DNA of 33,245 nucleotides from an uncultured Desulfocapsa sp. (GCA_947311435.1 CAMZKT010000012.1:1-33245); one strand, 5' to 3'. Shown: positions 17,306-27,229, counted from the stretch's first letter. The notes: generated by a model from the sequence alone, not told the origin. Numbers and translations: made by a program.

Positions 17306-18897
17306 TTATTCTGTGAAAAATTGTGCCTCAACGGCCTTGATTGCATCAGCAGCAGAACTGGTGATTCCCCCAGTATACCCGGAACCTTCTCCAATGGGAT
17401 ATATATTCTTAACGCTTACTGATTCGTACTGTTCGTTTCGTCGTATCCTAACCGGAGAAGTAGTTCTGGTTTCCACACCCAGCAGTATTGCATGATGAGA
17501 TACAAACAGAGGCACCTCGGTTTTCCATTTTTGAAAAGCTAGAAGAAGCTGAGCGCGTACAAATTCCGGGAAGAGATATCCCATTTCTGCAGAGACAACC
17601 CCTTGCTTACAAGAGTTGTCGTTGAGTGTCCCCCCCCTTTCTCCCCTAAAAAATTCATAAGGTTCTGGGCAGGAACCGACCAGTCAGCACCACCGGCAAG
17701 GAAGGCTTTTTGCTCAATATCCTGTTGGAACGTAAAACCAGCCAACGGTCCATCGTCTCCATAATCAGTGGCATGACAACTGACCACCAGTGCTCCGTTG
17801 GAAAAAGGAGACGCCCTGTCCGAATAACTCATTCCGTTAACAACCAGCATACCATTGCTTGAAGAAGCATTCACCACTTCACCGCCCGGACACATACAAA
17901 ACGTATAAACACCACGCCGAACACGTCTATTGGTATAATTCAAAGAATAGCTTGCAGCTCCAAGACCGGGAAAACCATCATATTTAGAGCCATAGCGCAT
18001 ACGATTAATAACTTCTACAGGATGCTCAATTCTCATCCCCACAGAAATTTTTCGCTGCTCCATGGCAACACCTCTTGAACACATCATTTCCACAGTATCA
18101 CGAGCAGAATGTCCAAGAGCTACAAATATGGTTGAAGCAAGGACCTCCTGCTCTTCATTAATTACAATCCCTCTTGCAGCGCCATCCTCTACAATAATAT
18201 CTGTCATTTTTGAACTGTAATGAATATCGCCTCCCCGCTCAAGAATATACAGGCGAATATTACGTACTATTTTACAGAGCACATCCGTTCCCAGATGGGG
18301 TTTGCTGATATATTCAATTTCTGGTGGAGCCCCAAATTTAACAAAGGTTTTTAAAACCCGATTCACCGTGGAAGAATTATTATCCCTTCTTGAAAAGAGC
18401 TTTCCGTCCGAATAGGAACCTGCCCCTCCCTCACCAAATTGAATATTTGATTCCGGATTAAGTTCTCGCTCATTCATAAAACGCTCAACGTCAACAGAGC
18501 GATCTTCTATCCCCTTACCACGTTCAAAAATAAGGGGTTCCAAACCATGATCGATTAATTCCAGGGCTGCAAACATTCCAGCCGGACCAAAGCCCACAAT
18601 AACAGGCCGAGCCTTTATCTTCGTCAATTGTTTTCTTGTATCAACAACAGCTTCCGTATAAGGGACACATGTCTCAGAATTGAAAAAACATTCATCGGTA
18701 TTGATAACCAGCGACAGACGGTAATAAAATTGTTCCTGTCTGCGAAGATCGAGCGCTTTACCAAGGATTTTTATAATGGAAAATTTCTCTGGAGGTATTC
18801 CTGTTGTCTGCGCCACAGCACGGACATACTCATCCATTCCATCTTTTTCGATGGGGATTTTAATGGTATTGACTAATAGATCCAAGGAACATCTCAA
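17306..18897 (-). pseudogene. FAD-dependent oxidoreductase (COG2509-like) split by a frameshift at an 8-G tract (plus-strand C8, 17630-17637)
   Basis: N-part 17539-18897: ARPVIVGFGPAGMFAALELIDHGLEPLIFERG...GKLFSRR. C-part 17306-17584: GVETRTTSPVRI...IYPIGEGSGYTGGITSSAADAIKAVE. Adding one G restores KGGGTLNDNSCKQGVVSAEMGYLFPEFVRAQL. Confidence 0.85.
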
Positions 18898-19613
18898 AGA
18901 TAGGGGAATACCGTGATTTTTGTTTCAATCGCCTTTTTAACTGCCGCCATGGCGTGAATTCTGGTGGTATCGTACAGCGGTACGCTGGTGTGTTTTTGTT
19001 GAACAAGTAAGGCGATTTCTGTGCAAGCCAGAATAACCGCTTCTGCCCCTTTATCACGTAAAGAGTGAATAATATCAAGAAATTTCTGTAAGGATCGTGC
19101 CCGAATTTTTCCCAGGCACAGTTCCTTGTATATCACACTATGTATACTATCTTGTTCAACTAACTCAGGAACTATTACTTCGATTCCATATTTCTCTGTT
19201 AAACGCCCTTTATAGAAATTCTCTTGCATTGTAAAACGTGTTCCAAGCAAACCGACACGTTTAACAGTGTTTTTTCTAAGCTCAACTCCTGTTGCATCGG
19301 CGATGTGGAGCAAAGGAATGGAAATTGCTGCTTCAATCTCTGACGCCACTTTATGCATGGTATTTGTGCAGATCAATAGAAAATCGGCACCACCCGCCTC
19401 AATGGCCTTTGCCCCACGAGCAAGAATGACTGCCGTCTCTTTCCAGTCTCCCTGATACTGGAGCTTCTCTATTTTCTCAAAGTCCACACTGTACATACAT
19501 ATCCTAGCCGAGTGCAGCCCACCAAGAGTATCCCTCACTCCTTCATTGATGACCTTATAATAGCTGGCTGTCGATTCCCAGCTCATCCCTCCAAGCATCC
19601 CTATTGTTTTCAT
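18894..19613 (-). CDS. Aspartate/glutamate racemase family protein
   Basis: MKTIGMLGGMSWESTASYYKVINEGV...LLICTNTMHKVA...AVILACTEIALLV (paired cysteine motifs). Confidence 0.92.
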   Translation of the reverse strand: MKTIGMLGGMSWESTASYYKVINEGVRDTLGGLHSARICMYSVDFEKIEKLQYQGDWKETAVILARGAKAIEAGGADFLLICTNTMHKVASEIEAAISIPLLHIADATGVELRKNTVKRVGLLGTRFTMQENFYKGRLTEKYGIEVIVPELVEQDSIHSVIYKELCLGKIRARSLQKFLDIIHSLRDKGAEAVILACTEIALLVQQKHTSVPLYDTTRIHAMAAVKKAIETKITVFPYL

Positions 19614-19634
19614 TAAAAACCTTCATTTCAGAAA

Positions 19635-20479
19635 TTATTTTGCGTAGTACTCTCTCTTCTTATCAAACAGTTGAGGCCAGTCTGTTATCACCCCTGCTCC
19701 AAGAGAATGGAGTTCTTCTGCCCGCTCATAATTATTCACTGTCCAGGCATTCACCCGAATCCCCTCCTGCTTTAACTGAAGAATCAGTTCGTTAGCGCAC
19801 ATATCAACGGCCGGATGGTATGCACAGGCTGAGACACGGTTCAAATAATGAAGGAGGCTGGGCGGATGGTGTTCTTCAGCCAGAACGGCCAAAGCAATAT
19901 TCGGGTGCAACAATCTAGCCCGCTGAAGATATTCATATCGAAACGAGGAGAGGAGAGCAATGTCTGTAGTGTCAGTTTCATGGAGCATATCCACCACCAT
20001 GTCAACGATGGAACAATCACCAGACGCTGTTCTCAGACTTTTTAATTCGAGATTGACAGGGAAGGAGTGAATTTTACAAAAATCAGAATTTCACGAAGCA
20101 GGGGAATCCTCTGCCCCCGTATCGCCCCATACTCAGAGGAAGAAACCTCGCCACTGGCAACCGTTCCGAAGGGGTCAGTGCTCAGAAACCAGGAACCAGC
20201 ATCCAGTTCCTGTAAATCCTGTAGTGTGTACTGGTCGACATGCCACTCTGAACGATGCCGGAAAGATTCACTGACTGCAATATCAGTGGTACGTCCCAGG
20301 GTATCATCGTGGAAGAGGATCAACTCTCCATCCTTACTGAGGCAAACATCGGTTTCCCAAAAATGAGCTCCATGCTCCTTCGCTTTCGTCATTGACAAAA
20401 GCGTATTTTCAGGAGCAATGGAGCGTGCGCCACGATGGCCACATATCAAACACTGGTCTGGAAGATGATCAAAGAACAT
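19635..20479 (-). pseudogene. Glycerophosphodiester phosphodiesterase family protein split by a 1-nt frameshift near 20060-20070
   Basis: N-part CGHRGARSIAPENTLLSMTKAKEHGAHFWETDVCLSKDGELILFHDDTLGRTT; C-part ...VNAWTVNNYERAEELHSLGAGVITDWPQLF. One inserted base restores TPFPVNLELKSLRTASGDCSIVDMVVDML. Confidence 0.85.
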
Positions 20480-20516
20480 TCCATGTTATTTCTGTAGAGT
20501 TACATAACTTACCAAA

Positions 20517-21371
20517 TCACGTTTTCTTACGATTGATAACATAACTGATCATGGCAGCAAAAGATATGAAAACAACAATCATAAAAGAAACCGCGTTCAG
20601 CACCGGTGTTGAGCTGAATTTAATCCTTGAATAAAGATCAACGGGTAAGGTTGGGTCGGAACCAACCAGGAAAATAGTGGTATTAAAATTTGAAAAACTG
20701 ATTAGAAAAGCAACAATAAATGCTCCGATAATTGCTGGCCGTAAAAAGGGAATCGTTATAAGCCAGATGACCTCAAGTCGGGTTGCTCTCAGGCTCAATG
20801 CCGCCTCTTCCAGTACTCTGTCAAACTTTTTCAGACGGGCACCAACCAACAGCATCACATAGGTTGCGCCAAACGAGAATTGCCCAATAACAACAAGCCA
20901 GAAACTGGGCCCCAAAAACTCAAAGCTCATCCCCAGATTCTCCTCCAAATATGTTCCTGCATAGGTCGAACTAAGCAGGATTGAAATACCCAAAACCACG
21001 CCTGGAATGACCAGAGGAGCCAATGCCAGAAAATAGAGAAAACCCTTCATCCTGAACTGTTCTTCTTCAAAGAGCAAAGCTGCGATGGTACCGATAATGG
21101 TTGAGAACAGTGCCACAAAAAAACCTGTTTCCAGACTTGTCCAAACACTCAGCATCAAACCCTCGTCCTTAAAGAGCCCGAGCCGCTCATTCGTATTGGC
21201 AAAGAACCAGTCCAGAGAAAAACCATTCCAGGGAAGTGCAATATAATTTGAATCATTAAATGCCAGAATACAAATCGTAACCAGAGGCATTATAAGGAAA
21301 ATATAAAAAAGAACCATATACAGACGAAAGCCGTTTGTATACGCTGCTGAGCAGGGTAATGTTCGTATCAT
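20517..21371 (-). CDS. potC: PotC-like ABC transporter permease
   Basis: Multi-TM protein with EEAALSLRATRLEVIWLITIPFLRPAIIGAFIVAFLISFSNF; 4-nt overlap with the upstream permease gene. Confidence 0.85.
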   Translation of the reverse strand: MIRTLPCSAAYTNGFRLYMVLFYIFLIMPLVTICILAFNDSNYIALPWNGFSLDWFFANTNERLGLFKDEGLMLSVWTSLETGFFVALFSTIIGTIAALLFEEEQFRMKGFLYFLALAPLVIPGVVLGISILLSSTYAGTYLEENLGMSFEFLGPSFWLVVIGQFSFGATYVMLLVGARLKKFDRVLEEAALSLRATRLEVIWLITIPFLRPAIIGAFIVAFLISFSNFNTTIFLVGSDPTLPVDLYSRIKFSSTPVLNAVSFMIVVFISFAAMISYVINRKKT

Positions 21372-22225
21372 GATCCCACCTTCTCAAGTTTTTGACCCGT
21401 AAGCTTCAGTGCCAGCCAGATAATACCAGAAGACAATAACAGTAGCAGAAAACCAAACGCTGCTCCCTCGTTCCAATTAAATGTTGCAAGGAATTTATTA
21501 TAAATCTGTTCAGTAAACCAAAGAGAGCTTTTACCACCCAGGATATTTGGTGCGACATAATCACCAATCACCAGCATAAAGACAATAATTCCGCCGGATG
21601 CTATTCCCGGTGTTGTGTAAGGGATAATGATCTGACGGAAAATGGTCCATTTCGATGCCCCAAGATCACTTGCCGCCTCAATAAGACTGTCGTCAAGGCT
21701 CTCCAGCGCAGACATCATGGGAATGATCATAAACAGCATGGACATATACAACAGGCCGATGGTCATACTGAAATTCGTATACAGCATCACTATGGGCGAG
21801 TCTATCAGGCCTATTTGCATAAGGAAGTTATTTATCACCCCATTATCGCTCAGTAAAATCATCCAGCCATAAATGGTTACCAGTTCACCGATCCATATCG
21901 GTATAAGAAGCAACAACACCATGAAGCTACTGTACTTTTTAGCCACTACCTTAGTGAGGAAAAAAGCCACAGGAAAGGTGACAATAAAAGCTAATATGGT
22001 AACCCCTATGGAATAGAGTGCCGTTTTTACAAAGGTGAGCCAATAGATTTTATCTTCAAAGAATGAGAGATAATTATTCAGTGAAAAGACCATCAGACCT
22101 TCATCATTTTCAAATCTGAACGATCTGAAAAACATATCCAGATGGGGAATCACAATTAATAGAACCAACCATAACAGAACCGGCACCATCAAGAGAAAGA
22201 ATGTACTGCTTTTATTTTTTTTCAT
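21368..22225 (-). CDS. potB: PotB-like ABC transporter permease
   Basis: Multi-TM protein with IEAASDLGASKWTIFRQIIIPYTTPGIASGGIIVFMLVIGDYVAPNILGG. Confidence 0.85.
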   Translation of the reverse strand: MKKNKSSTFFLLMVPVLLWLVLLIVIPHLDMFFRSFRFENDEGLMVFSLNNYLSFFEDKIYWLTFVKTALYSIGVTILAFIVTFPVAFFLTKVVAKKYSSFMVLLLLIPIWIGELVTIYGWMILLSDNGVINNFLMQIGLIDSPIVMLYTNFSMTIGLLYMSMLFMIIPMMSALESLDDSLIEAASDLGASKWTIFRQIIIPYTTPGIASGGIIVFMLVIGDYVAPNILGGKSSLWFTEQIYNKFLATFNWNEGAAFGFLLLLLSSGIIWLALKLTGQKLEKVGS

Positions 22226-22229
22226 CGCT

Positions 22230-23288
22230 CTATTCCTGGTAACATTTCATGTCATCGTGATGAATACCCACTATTAATTCATCACCTTCCCTTAAGGATT
22301 CAGACTCGGCGTTTTGCGGAAGAGAGATGAGAACATCATCACCACTTTGCTTCATAACAGCAGATATTTTACTGTTGGCTCCGTCAAACAGAAGAGCTTT
22401 AATCTGCATATCAATCTTCTCAATATTGGAAAGATCAGCTGAAGGGTTCAGTACAAATGCTTCAGGTCGCATATAGAGTTTTGAAGGTTTTATATCAAGC
22501 CCGGGTCTGAATAGTTTGCCGCCATTAGCCGTTATAAGCTGGCCATCTGCATAGCCGGTAATATCGAGCTCATTATTGTCCCCCACAAAACCAGCGACAA
22601 ATGAAGTGGCGGGATGTCTATACAAATTTTTGGGAGTATCAAGCTGCTCAAAACGCCCCTGATTCATAACGGCAACCTTGTCACTCATAACAAGTGCTTC
22701 CGACTGATCATGAGTAATATAGATAAATGTTGTACCAATCTCTTTCTGCAAAACTTTCAGCTCTATCTTCATGTGCTCCCGAAGCTTTCTATCCAATGCT
22801 CCCAGCGGTTCATCCAACAAAAGAATTGACGGTTTCAGCACCAAAGATCGAGCGATTGCCACTCGCTGTCGCTGCCCACCGGAAAGATCATTGACATCTT
22901 TTTTTTCAAAGCCCACGAGCCCGACGCGTTCCAGCATTTCCGACACACGTTTCTGCACCTCCGGTTTGGGAAGTTTTTGTCTCTGTAGTCCAAATGCGAC
23001 ATTTTTTTCAACATTCATCATGGGGAAAAGTGCAAGATTTTGAAAAACGATATTTACAGCCCGTTGTTCAGGCGGGATTCCACTCATGGACTCACCACGA
23101 ATAAGAAGCTCTCCTTCTGTTGCAATTTCAAAGCCGGCAATCATCCGTAAAAGTGTTGTTTTTCCACACCCAGATCCACCCAGAATTGAGAAAAAACCAC
23201 CATCTTCCACACTGAAACTCACTGAATCAACAGCTGTAAAATCACCAAATTTTTTTGTGACATTTTTTATTTCTAATACGTGATCCAT
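22230..23288 (-). CDS. potA: PotA-like ABC transporter ATP-binding protein
   Basis: Walker A LGGSGCGKTTLL, signature LSGGQRQRVAIARSL, Walker B ILLLDEPLGALD; C-terminal TOBE-like region. Confidence 0.92.
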   Translation of the reverse strand: MDHVLEIKNVTKKFGDFTAVDSVSFSVEDGGFFSILGGSGCGKTTLLRMIAGFEIATEGELLIRGESMSGIPPEQRAVNIVFQNLALFPMMNVEKNVAFGLQRQKLPKPEVQKRVSEMLERVGLVGFEKKDVNDLSGGQRQRVAIARSLVLKPSILLLDEPLGALDRKLREHMKIELKVLQKEIGTTFIYITHDQSEALVMSDKVAVMNQGRFEQLDTPKNLYRHPATSFVAGFVGDNNELDITGYADGQLITANGGKLFRPGLDIKPSKLYMRPEAFVLNPSADLSNIEKIDMQIKALLFDGANSKISAVMKQSGDDVLISLPQNAESESLREGDELIVGIHHDDMKCYQE

Positions 23289-23393
23289 TATAATCCCTGG
23301 AGCCTGGCTGTTGAGACAGTAAGCTCACCCCTAACATTTATTTAAGCGATTAGAACTTCTGATAAAACTCTTCGACAGGAAAGCATAGACGCT

Positions 23394-23434
23394 CCCCTGA
23401 TTCTCACCAAATTGGTTCCAGCAAGAATCAAGGG
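23394..23434 (-). other. Intercistronic hairpin between potD and potA
   Basis: Minus strand CCCTTGATTCT tgctggaaccaatttggtg AGAATCAGGGG, 11-bp stem with one G-T pair and no T-tract. Confidence 0.55.
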
Positions 23435-23468
23435 AAGATTGTCTACATTTATCGATGATATGAATTGC

Positions 23469-24530
23469 TTAGTTAGCAGCTTTTATCCTGTCGAGAACCT
23501 TAGCTTCAATGGTCTCGAAACCATTAGGCACCGGTGGATGCCATTTGATATTATCAATGTCTGCCTTACTGAAGGAACGGCTGAAATTTGCCTTGGTTTT
23601 TTCGTTGAAGTAGTTAATGGCATCGGCTGAAGCGGTACCATACCCTTCCTGATTTGTGAAATAGGCTGCATTTTCAGGCTCCAACATAAAGTTGATCCAT
23701 TTGTATGCAGCATCAAGATTTTTTGATTTTGCAGGAATCGCAAATGTATCAATCCACCCTAAAGCACCACTTTTGGGAGCAATAAAGTCGATATCAGGAT
23801 TGCTCTCATGCAGACTCCAGCCTTTCCCGTCCCACCCGGAAATTACATTGGCATCACCACTCTTAATGATTGCCACCTGGGTATCGCCGCTGGTCCAATA
23901 ATTTTTAACCAGTTTTTTCCCGTCGATAAGAGTTTTCTCAACTCTTTTCATCAATTTCCGATAGGCATCAATATCGTCGTAGAGAGCAAAGGGGTTTTCT
24001 CCAAGACCAAATGCAGTAGCAATTAAAATTGGTCGCTTAAGTCTATAGGAAATTTTACCGGCATACTCTGGATTCCAAAGATCGGACCAGTCATTGGCAT
24101 TAGGGGCCAGTTTTTTATTCACAATCATCCCGGTCGTACCGTAACAATGAGGTACAGCATAGGACACACCGTCAACAGATGCGTTTTTCTTCACTGCATC
24201 CACCATTGATTTGGTTAGCTGATCTGTATTGACTCTGCTCCAATCTATTGGCTGATAAACAGGATACTTCGATTGAACAAATGATATTCTATCCTGACTC
24301 GGTTGCGCTAAATCAAAGCCCCCACCACGGGTTGCCCGTAACTTGGCGATCATTTCTTCGTTGTTGGAATAGGTGATTTTTACATCAATGCCTGTTTGAG
24401 CTTCAAAATCTTTTACAAGCTTTGTGGGTGCATAGCCCTTCCAGGTAAGTAACCTCAATGTGTCTTTTGCCATCGCTCCGGTAGAAATAAGCGATAATGC
24501 CAATGCACCTGCCAATACCATTTTCTTCAT
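23469..24530 (-). CDS. potD: PotD-like periplasmic substrate-binding protein
   Basis: Signal peptide MKKMVLAGALALSLISTGAMAKD; TLRLLTWKGYAPTKLVKDFEAQTGIDVKITYSNNEEMIAKL...FDLAQPSQD...AYKWINFMLEPENAAYFTNQEGYGTA. Confidence 0.88.
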   Translation of the reverse strand: MKKMVLAGALALSLISTGAMAKDTLRLLTWKGYAPTKLVKDFEAQTGIDVKITYSNNEEMIAKLRATRGGGFDLAQPSQDRISFVQSKYPVYQPIDWSRVNTDQLTKSMVDAVKKNASVDGVSYAVPHCYGTTGMIVNKKLAPNANDWSDLWNPEYAGKISYRLKRPILIATAFGLGENPFALYDDIDAYRKLMKRVEKTLIDGKKLVKNYWTSGDTQVAIIKSGDANVISGWDGKGWSLHESNPDIDFIAPKSGALGWIDTFAIPAKSKNLDAAYKWINFMLEPENAAYFTNQEGYGTASADAINYFNEKTKANFSRSFSKADIDNIKWHPPVPNGFETIEAKVLDRIKAAN

Positions 24531-24930
24531 GATTCGATCTCCTTTTTATCCATAATGATTAAACGTGCAAAACACATGAATTGCACGCTGGAAAACTGAC
24601 GGCCACAAGTAATTCGCAATTCCATTTAATACTTAAAGTAAGTCGAAGGTCATACATTACAACTGCTATATTCAGATACGGTTATGATTCGATTAAAAAT
24701 GTATTTTTTTGACTGCTCAGCCAAAATTAATGGACAAAGAAAGTAACCGTTTTTAGTTCGTCCGTACATTTCAAGCAGCTATACACACTGGTATCCAATG
24801 GAAACCAGGGCGTTTTAATGGGTACCTCTGCCCCACATTGACATCGAGCACACTGTTCTCCTTACCACACTTTTAACGACCGAACAAATGAAGCTCCTGC
24901 GGATTTAGAAAGATTGAATAGCCCCTATTG

Positions 24931-25084
24931 TTGATAAACTCGTAAAAAGGTCCATTGAGAGAGAGGTAAGTAAAAAACCTCAGATGCGATACTCGTATCT
25001 TTTGTTTGATTTCGGCGTACCATGGTACGTCGTAATTAAAAAAAAGAAGCAACGAAGCAGGTAAAGAGTTTTTACGACACCATC
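24931..25084 (-). repeat. Dispersed repeat family 2, longest copy in window
   Basis: Reverse complement GATGGTGTCGTAAAAACTCTTTACCTGCTTCGTTGC...GACGTACCATGGTACG...TTTTTACGAGTTTATCAA; imperfect terminal inverted repeats (GATggtgTCGTAAAAA / GATaaacTCGTAAAAA) and internal 14-bp palindrome cgtaccatggtacg (25016-25029). Confidence 0.8.
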
Positions 25085-25505
25085 ATTGTTGCCAATATGG
25101 ATAATTGCTGAGAGTGGTTTGAGTCTTTTTCTTTTGCCGGATTTCTTTTCTTCTTCCAACAATGCTCAAAAGTATACCAGAGCCACCACTCCAAAGAACA
25201 GCATCGACACCAACCTTTCCAAGACCCAGAAAAGCTAGAGAGAGAACTAGAATTAAAATTCCTACTAGAAACATCACCCGACTGTAGTACAATTCGGAAC
25301 TATGAACAGAAAACGTAGTTACCCATCCGTTAAACTCTTTTTGTTTTTTACTGCCACCAGAATGCAAAAGCTCTCCCGCCGGCATAAATCGCATTTCCGT
25401 TCCGCAATTTGAACAGAGAAACGTTGTTTCACTATTAACTTCCTGTTTACTACCGGCCTCTCCACACGTAGCACAGGTTGGTGCCGGTATGTCTCTTATG
25501 CTCAT
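25083..25505 (-). CDS. Zinc-ribbon plus TM protein of unknown function
   Basis: CATCGEAG...FLCSNCGTEMRF (two CxxC pairs) and C-terminal TM segments; stop codon lies at the junction with the 24931-25084 repeat. Confidence 0.7.
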   Translation of the reverse strand: MSIRDIPAPTCATCGEAGSKQEVNSETTFLCSNCGTEMRFMPAGELLHSGGSKKQKEFNGWVTTFSVHSSELYYSRVMFLVGILILVLSLAFLGLGKVGVDAVLWSGGSGILLSIVGRRKEIRQKKKTQTTLSNYPYWQQ

Positions 25506-25703
25506 TTTTTGATTTATTTGCCTATGAATTTATTGTAATATAAGGGAAAAAGGTCTTTTTTTATTTACCACAAATACTCTTCCTGTTCTATGAATACAAG
25601 GGTATCTGGCAATTAAATGGGCCTTATTAGAGACAACAACGAATAAGGAGTTAGAGTTTTCACACACTTCTCCATAACACTTTTCCCCTTTTGAGGTTTC
25701 TCC

Positions 25704-26375
25704 ATGCCCCCGATCATCACCTTTATCGGCTGGCACGATAGCGGCAAAACTACGCTGGTCTCAGAGGTTGTTCGTCATCTCAAACAACTTGCTTACCAGG
25801 TGGCAGTAATCAAATCCACCAAAGAGACTGGTATCTCTTTCGATACACCCGGATCAGACACGCATATTCACCACTGTGCCGGAGCAGATGGTGTTATGCT
25901 TGTCGCTCCGGACCAGATGGTTAGCATGACGAAAAATACAGGTGAATCGCTAACAAGTATAGCCCACCAATATTTTCCAAAGGTGGACATTGTTATTGGT
26001 GAAGGATTTAAAAATGATCCTGATGTCTGCAAAATTGAAGTCTTCCGTAACTGTGGAAAAAGTAAATACCTGCACAACAGTGTAGATGGTGTCATTGCCG
26101 TTGCGAGTGACCGGAAAACCCACGGTATCCAAAGCTTTCAGCTGAACGAAGCCGACAAAATCGCCACTTTCATCGAGAAAAAATATATCCGAAACAACAC
26201 GACTCAGTTCCGTATTGCTACCCTTCTCGTCAATGGCAACCCCATTCCAATGACACCCTTTATTCAAGAAGCACTGGCGGGAAATATTTGCGGTTTTATT
26301 GACTCCCTGAAACTTGATGAAAATACCCCTAAAAACATAAATATCCAGATAACTCTTCCCGAAAATACAATCTGA
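25704..26375 (+). CDS. mobB: Molybdopterin-guanine dinucleotide biosynthesis protein MobB
   Basis: ITFIGWHDSGKTTLVSEVVRHLKQLAYQVAVIKST...DTPGSDTHIHHCAGADGVMLVAPDQ...DIVIGEGFKNDPDVCKIEVFR. Confidence 0.9.
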   Translation: MPPIITFIGWHDSGKTTLVSEVVRHLKQLAYQVAVIKSTKETGISFDTPGSDTHIHHCAGADGVMLVAPDQMVSMTKNTGESLTSIAHQYFPKVDIVIGEGFKNDPDVCKIEVFRNCGKSKYLHNSVDGVIAVASDRKTHGIQSFQLNEADKIATFIEKKYIRNNTTQFRIATLLVNGNPIPMTPFIQEALAGNICGFIDSLKLDENTPKNINIQITLPENTI

Positions 26376-26387
26376 CAAGAACACGCC

Positions 26388-27206
26388 ATGTACAAAAAAC
26401 TCATCCTCCTTGCTTTGCTCTTTTCCCTTACTCCATCATCTCTATATGCCGCCGAGAGCATAACCGTGGCTACAACCACGGCAACCCGGAACACAGGAAT
26501 CCTCGAATATCTCCTGCCTCTTCTGAAGCAGGCTTTGAACATTAATGTTCAAATTGTTGCAGCAGAGGCTAGTGAAGATGCCCTGAAACTGGGACAAGAA
26601 GGTGCGGTGGATGTTGTATTAACCCACGAGGAAGATCTAGAGAAACAACTGGTGGACAAAGGGTATTTTATAGACCGTGAAGATATCATGTATGATGACT
26701 ATATCCTGCTTGGGCCAGTACATGATCCGGCTAGGATTCGAGGGATAAAAACAGCCACAGAAGCCTTCAAGAAGATCCGCTCAGCCAAAGCAGCCTTCGT
26801 TTCCCGCGGAGATAATTCCGATACCAACATGCGGGAAAACAGAATATGGGCGATGACAGGTGTAATGCCCGAGAGAAGTGATACCTGGTATTTTACCATG
26901 GAACAGGGTACGGGAACCCCCCTTACTCTGGCTGGAGACAGGCAGGCATACACTCTCACCAGTAGAGTTTCCTGGTATTCCATGGAAAACAAAGGCAAAC
27001 CAGGGCTCACTATCGTTCTCGAGGGAGATCCGATTCTTCACAATCAATATGGAGTTATGATAGTAAATCCGAAAAATCATAAGTCCGTCAATTACCAGTC
27101 TGCAATGAATTTTGTGATCTGGCTAAGCTCTCCTGCGGGACAGAACGCCATTGCAGCATTCCGAGATACAACAGGAAACGCTCTTTATACTCCAAACGCC
27201 CAGTGA
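26388..27206 (+). CDS. tupA: TupA-like tungstate/molybdate ABC substrate-binding protein
   Basis: Signal peptide; ITVATTTATRNTGILEYLLPLL...VDVVLTHEEDLEKQLVDKGYFIDREDIMYDDYILLGPVHDPARI...FVSRGDNSDTNMRENRIW...YTLTSRVSWY. Confidence 0.85.
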   Translation: MYKKLILLALLFSLTPSSLYAAESITVATTTATRNTGILEYLLPLLKQALNINVQIVAAEASEDALKLGQEGAVDVVLTHEEDLEKQLVDKGYFIDREDIMYDDYILLGPVHDPARIRGIKTATEAFKKIRSAKAAFVSRGDNSDTNMRENRIWAMTGVMPERSDTWYFTMEQGTGTPLTLAGDRQAYTLTSRVSWYSMENKGKPGLTIVLEGDPILHNQYGVMIVNPKNHKSVNYQSAMNFVIWLSSPAGQNAIAAFRDTTGNALYTPNAQ

Positions 27207-27229
27207 GTTCTCCGGATAAAGAGTGTAAA

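Noticed and set aside
16603-17316. 237-aa plus-strand ORF
   Set aside because: Fully antisense to DUF2293 and SUI1/YciH genes with recognisable conservation; low-complexity composition typical of antisense reads.
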